A stretch of 14,260 nucleotides of DNA from 4484-232 sp964486555. GTDB taxonomy: Bacteria > Thermotogota > Thermotogae > Thermotogales > Thermotogaceae. The stretch covers positions 1 to 14,260 of the forward strand of contig CAZANP010000046.1 of NCBI GenBank assembly GCA_964486555.1. The letters are read 5' to 3'. How positions within the stretch are numbered: the stretch's first letter is position 1; the number at the start of each line of letters is the position of its first letter. Under the pieces are notes generated by a model. The model had not been told where the DNA came from. It ran no database searches and was given only the letters and a program-made list of their open reading frames with translations. The position numbers and the translations under genes were made by a program. Shown piece after piece: positions 11,510 through 14,260 of this stretch.

Positions 11510-12701
11510 CGAATATTGAGAGGTTATATTTTCTCTCGGTATAAAACGGCAAGAAATTACCAACGGTCAGAGGTTCAACATATTTGATGAAGCTTTCCGA
11601 TATGTCCATATCCAGTATGTACTCTTTTGGTAACTCCCTCGTTCTTCCTCCTACTTTTGAAAGCTCAACGAATCCAAGGTTCCACACGTAGGGCTCGTTA
11701 CTCTCTCTCTTTATTGTGACCATAACCCCTTTGACACCTTCAAGAAGAAGTTGAACACCCTTTCTTCCAACGGCTTCAGCTTCTATCAAATCCTGCAAAC
11801 TCACAACATGTCTTCCCGATCTCTGTAGGTAATCCGGTACAGCGGTGTGGACACGTACCTTCAAATTTTCCGATATCATTTTCGATATCTTAAGACCTGC
11901 TCCTCCAAGCTGAACGTTCCCAAACGAATCTTTCAACTCCATTTTCGATATCAGATTCCCTTCTTCATCTTTTATACCTTCTGAAACGACTACTGTGCAG
12001 AATCCTTCTTTTGAAAGAACACCCTCAACTTTTTCCAGAAATTTCTCCTCGTTCAGAGGAGCTTCAGGAACCAGAATAACGTGAGGGGCTGTCGTGTATT
12101 TTCGTGCAAGTACGGTGGAAGCGGCAAGCCATCCCGAATGCCTTCCCATCGTTTCTATGACAAACACCTTCGTGGAATCTTTGGACATGGATTTCACATC
12201 GAGGGTTCCTTCTATGACAGATACATAGAGATACTTCGCAGACGATCCATACCCTGGGCAGTGATCGGTTTCAACGAGATCGTTATCCACCGTTTTTGGG
12301 AGCCCCACAACAGTGATTTCATAACCGAATTCCCTGGCCTTCTCATGAACCTTCATGGCCATGGTCATGGAGTCGTTTCCACCGTTGTACAGGAAATACC
12401 TCACGTTATATTTTTCAAAAACTTTGAAGAGCTCTTCGAATTCTTCATCGATTTTCAGGTTCTTTCTACACGAGCCGAAGAAAGCACCTGGAAGCTCTCT
12501 TAAAATCTCGAGCTTTCTGGGGTCAGCATCGGTCATATCGAAAAATTTTCCTTCCATGAAACCAGATATTCCATTTTTCATGACCAGAATTCTATCGAAA
12601 GCTTTCGATTTTAAAGCCTCATCAAGGACACCAAAAGCCGTGGCGTTTATAACGCTCGTCACACCTCCCGATTGCCCATAGAGCAACGTTCCCTCCAACA
12701 A
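11502..12701 (-). CDS. 6-phosphofructokinase, probably pyrophosphate-dependent
   Basis: The enzyme phosphorylates fructose 6-phosphate to fructose 1,6-bisphosphate in glycolysis. The 399-residue product shows the PFK fold: a phosphate-binding start LLYGQSGGVTSVINA (6-20), GGND (107-110), PKTVDND (135-141), MGRHSGW (185-191) and YLQRSG (291-296). Asp110 and Lys136 occupy the positions that distinguish PPi-using enzymes from ATP-using ones, which have Gly at both. The QSGGVTSVINA start fits the branch of PPi-PFKs around 400 residues long rather than the GGGPAPGIN-type. Residue 109 is Asn where many members have Asp. The start is TTG 12701, 6 bases after GGAGGTGATC (12712-12703); TTG 12698 is also possible. 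The donor is inferred from motifs; an ATP or polyphosphate donor is not excluded. Confidence 0.88.
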   Translation of the reverse strand: MLEGTLLYGQSGGVTSVINATAFGVLDEALKSKAFDRILVMKNGISGFMEGKFFDMTDADPRKLEILRELPGAFFGSCRKNLKIDEEFEELFKVFEKYNVRYFLYNGGNDSMTMAMKVHEKAREFGYEITVVGLPKTVDNDLVETDHCPGYGSSAKYLYVSVIEGTLDVKSMSKDSTKVFVIETMGRHSGWLAASTVLARKYTTAPHVILVPEAPLNEEKFLEKVEGVLSKEGFCTVVVSEGIKDEEGNLISKMELKDSFGNVQLGGAGLKISKMISENLKVRVHTAVPDYLQRSGRHVVSLQDLIEAEAVGRKGVQLLLEGVKGVMVTIKRESNEPYVWNLGFVELSKVGGRTRELPKEYILDMDISESFIKYVEPLTVGNFLPFYTERKYNLSIFEK

Positions 12702-12728
12702 AGATCACCTCCAAAGAGCTTTTTGTAT

Positions 12729-12734
12729 ATTTTA
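12729..12734 (-). promoter_or_regulatory. Possible -10 box for the phosphofructokinase gene
   Basis: After the upstream terminator the minus strand reads TGTAAAAT, with TAAAAT at 12734-12729. It would start transcription about 21 bases before the TTG start, like the short leaders at dnaK and the oxidoreductase. The matching -35 position falls in the terminator stem (GGCCCT) and does not resemble TTGACA, so this is tentative. Read-through from the upstream gene is the alternative. Confidence 0.3.
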
Positions 12735-12745
12735 CACCCAGAACG

Positions 12746-12769
12746 AAAAAGAGGGCCTTGAGGCCCTCT
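12746..12769 (-). terminator. Terminator of the CoA-disulfide reductase/NADH oxidase gene
   Basis: On the minus strand AGAGGGCC (12769-12762), a TCAA loop and GGCCCTCT (12757-12750) form a perfect 8-bp stem that runs into a T-run (12750-12746). The stem includes the last base of the upstream stop codon. It separates the two minus-strand genes. Confidence 0.9.
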
Positions 12770-14112
12770 CAACATTTGACTTTCATCAAAGCATTCTCCG
12801 CAGCTGAGATTATGGGATACGCGGTTGGGGGTGCCGTGAGGAGAGGATGAGTTCCTATCTGAAGTGTGAACAAGTCATTTGCAGTTGCTCCAGTCTGGAG
12901 TGCCATTGCAAGGATGTTTATCATCTCTCCAACACTCTTTCCACCGGCTATCTGTCCACCTAGAAGATGCAAACTAACTTTTGAGAAGAGTAGTTTCACT
13001 TTCACCTGGGATTTGTCTGGAATCGTTCCAGGATGCCTATCGATGCCTGTTGCTTCTCCCACGATATACTCGAATCCTTCTTCTTTAGCAACTTTCTCTA
13101 TCATTCCCGCAGTTGCTAGAGTCAAACCTTCTATAGATGTTGAAAAGATACCAAGTGTTCCCTTATTTCTTCTGAAGACTTTGAGTCCATACAGATTCGT
13201 TCCAGCTATTCTTGCTTCAAAAGTGGCGGTCGACGCCAGCATCAACTTACTCGGTCTTCTGGTGAAGAAACATCTGTGTTCTGCACAATCTCCAACCGCG
13301 AATACATCTGGAATACTCGTTCTCATGTATTCGTCTACCCATATCCCGCCTCCTTCACTCATTCTTATACCCTTATCTTTCACAAGATCCACGTTCGGCC
13401 TATAACCTATCGATATCAGAACGATATCCGCTTCCAGTTCTTCTCCATCTTCAAGAACGACCTTTTCCACTTTCCTGCTTCCCACGAACTTGGTTACTTT
13501 TCTATTAGTGAAAATTTTCACACCTTTCTCCGCCAGATTTTTCTCAAGCAACTCTCCAAATTCTGGATCGAAAGCTGTGGGAAGTAGATGATCGAGAGCT
13601 TCGACGATCGTAACATCTTTTCCTTGTTTTCTTATCTCATCACCCACCTCAACACCTATGAATCCACCACCAACAATTACGACTTTTTTGGATTCTTTAA
13701 GATATGAAAAGATCTTTTCAAGGTCGCTCTTATACTTCGATACAGGGAATATTCCTTCGAGGTCAATTCCTTCTATCCTGGGAATTATGGGTTTTGAACC
13801 GAGTGCTAGAACGAGTTTGTCGTACTCTATTTCCTTTCCTGAAGCGGTTTTCACCTTTTTCGAACTGAAATCGACATCCATGACTTCTTCGAAGAGAAAT
13901 TCGACACCTAGCTTCTTGAAGTTATCCAATCCTAGAATGTCTCCTTCCACGTTACCGATCGTGGAGAATATGTAGGGGATACCACACGGTACCATACCGA
14001 CCTCTTCTTTCCTGACAAGAAGAACACTCTTGTCTGGAAAGTTTTTCTTTGCAGTTGCAGCGGTCAGGAGTCCCGCAGGACCTCCTCCCAGTATCACGAT
14101 ATCTTTTCTCAC
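12769..14112 (-). CDS. FAD/NAD(P)-dependent CoA-disulfide reductase/NADH oxidase family protein
   Basis: The 447-residue product is a pyridine-nucleotide disulfide oxidoreductase of the one-cysteine NADH oxidase/CoA-disulfide reductase/persulfide reductase group. An N-terminal FAD-binding motif VILGGGPAG (6-14) is followed by VPCGIPY (41-47) with the redox-active Cys43. An NAD(P)H-binding motif VVIVGGGFIG (144-153) and the second FAD contact FAVGDCAE (271-278) follow. The C-terminal dimerisation domain ends THPLLTAPPTAYPI (421-434). The reaction cannot be fixed from sequence: reduction of O2, of CoA disulfide or of sulfur compounds are all known in this family. The start is GTG 14112, 8 bases after GGAGG (14125-14121); a longer open frame back to 14247 would span the promoter. 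The last residue is a Cys (KVKC), not part of the usual motif. It is followed by a terminator and the phosphofructokinase gene. Confidence 0.9.
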   Translation of the reverse strand: MRKDIVILGGGPAGLLTAATAKKNFPDKSVLLVRKEEVGMVPCGIPYIFSTIGNVEGDILGLDNFKKLGVEFLFEEVMDVDFSSKKVKTASGKEIEYDKLVLALGSKPIIPRIEGIDLEGIFPVSKYKSDLEKIFSYLKESKKVVIVGGGFIGVEVGDEIRKQGKDVTIVEALDHLLPTAFDPEFGELLEKNLAEKGVKIFTNRKVTKFVGSRKVEKVVLEDGEELEADIVLISIGYRPNVDLVKDKGIRMSEGGGIWVDEYMRTSIPDVFAVGDCAEHRCFFTRRPSKLMLASTATFEARIAGTNLYGLKVFRRNKGTLGIFSTSIEGLTLATAGMIEKVAKEEGFEYIVGEATGIDRHPGTIPDKSQVKVKLLFSKVSLHLLGGQIAGGKSVGEMINILAMALQTGATANDLFTLQIGTHPLLTAPPTAYPIISAAENALMKVKC

Positions 14113-14134
14113 CTTTACCACCTCCTCATCTCCA

Positions 14135-14163
14135 ATTATATTGCATATATATGCATTTGTTAA
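14135..14163 (-). promoter_or_regulatory. Promoter of the NADH oxidase-like gene
   Basis: On the minus strand TTAACA (14163-14158), one mismatch from TTGACA, and a perfect TATAAT (14140-14135) are separated by 17 bases. Transcription should start near 14128, leaving a leader of about 16 bases that contains the SD. The upstream DNA to the end of the window is AT-rich, and I see no gene in it. Confidence 0.82.
14142..14155. promoter_or_regulatory. Palindromic operator candidate inside the promoter spacer
   Basis: TGCATATATATGCA is a perfect 14-bp palindrome lying wholly between the -35 and -10 boxes of the NADH oxidase-like gene. A dimeric regulator bound there would block RNA polymerase. It does not match the consensus operators I know for Rex, PerR or HrcA. 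The regulator is unknown. Confidence 0.5.
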
Positions 14164-14260
14164 AAATATTACAAGAAATTTTTCCACTACCAGATCAAGA
14201 CAAGAAAATCTCGATTGAAAACAGAATATAAGAAGCTGTGCTATCATATCTTCTGTAGGA

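Noticed and set aside
12866..13405. Long open frame on the plus strand opposite the NADH oxidase-like gene
   Set aside because: It lies antisense to a well-conserved coding gene, has no SD or recognisable domain, and reflects codon bias.
14113..14247. A 45-residue hydrophobic N-terminal extension of the NADH oxidase-like protein that might look like a signal peptide
   Set aside because: It spans the -35/-10 boxes and the SD. GTG 14112 gives the family N-terminus directly before the FAD motif.

Overview
The window reads as chromosomal core-gene DNA from a thermophilic member of the Thermotogota (Thermotoga or a close relative). The basis is the gene set, proteins rich in Lys, Glu and Ile, heavy use of AGA/AGG arginine and ATA isoleucine codons, very strong GGAGG Shine-Dalgarno (SD) sites, a DnaK of the type that lacks the Gram-negative insert, and a RibU inside a ribosomal protein cluster. 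The genus is an inference. I see no mobile element, tRNA, rRNA or CRISPR array, and no clear new multigene system. The unusual content lies mainly in RNA leaders, promoters and gene arrangement.

Region 1 (about 1-5266, plus strand) is one tightly packed apparent operon: promoter and hairpin leader, rplU (L21), prp (Prp-type cysteine protease), rpmA (L27), ribU (riboflavin S-component), rplM (L13), rpsI (S9), dnaG (primase) and rpoD (primary sigma factor). Most junctions overlap or nearly abut. It joins ribosome building, replication priming and housekeeping transcription, like the classical rpsU-dnaG-rpoD macromolecular-synthesis operon but with L13/S9 in place of S21. A hairpin just before dnaG covers its SD and its start codon is TTG, which suggests primase is kept low inside a highly expressed operon.

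Region 2 (5267-9048, minus strand) holds rpsB (S2) with its own promoter and a GC-rich, probably structured leader, then an intrinsic terminator, then mfd (transcription-repair coupling factor) starting 9 bases past the terminator U-tract. The mfd and rpoD stop codons sit back to back with no base between them. The usual rpsB partner tsf is absent.

Region 3 (9049-11509, plus strand) diverges from rpsB: dnaK and a small heat-shock protein gene (hsp20), driven by a perfect-consensus promoter with a leader of only about 16 bases, and closed by an intrinsic terminator.

Region 4 (11502-14260, minus strand) holds a flavin/NAD-dependent CoA-disulfide reductase/NADH oxidase-type gene and, downstream of its terminator, a phosphofructokinase with pyrophosphate-type active-site residues. 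The oxidoreductase promoter carries a perfect 14-bp palindrome between its -35 and -10 boxes, a likely repressor site. The two genes suit a fermentative anaerobe that uses PPi in glycolysis and must handle oxygen or thiol stress.
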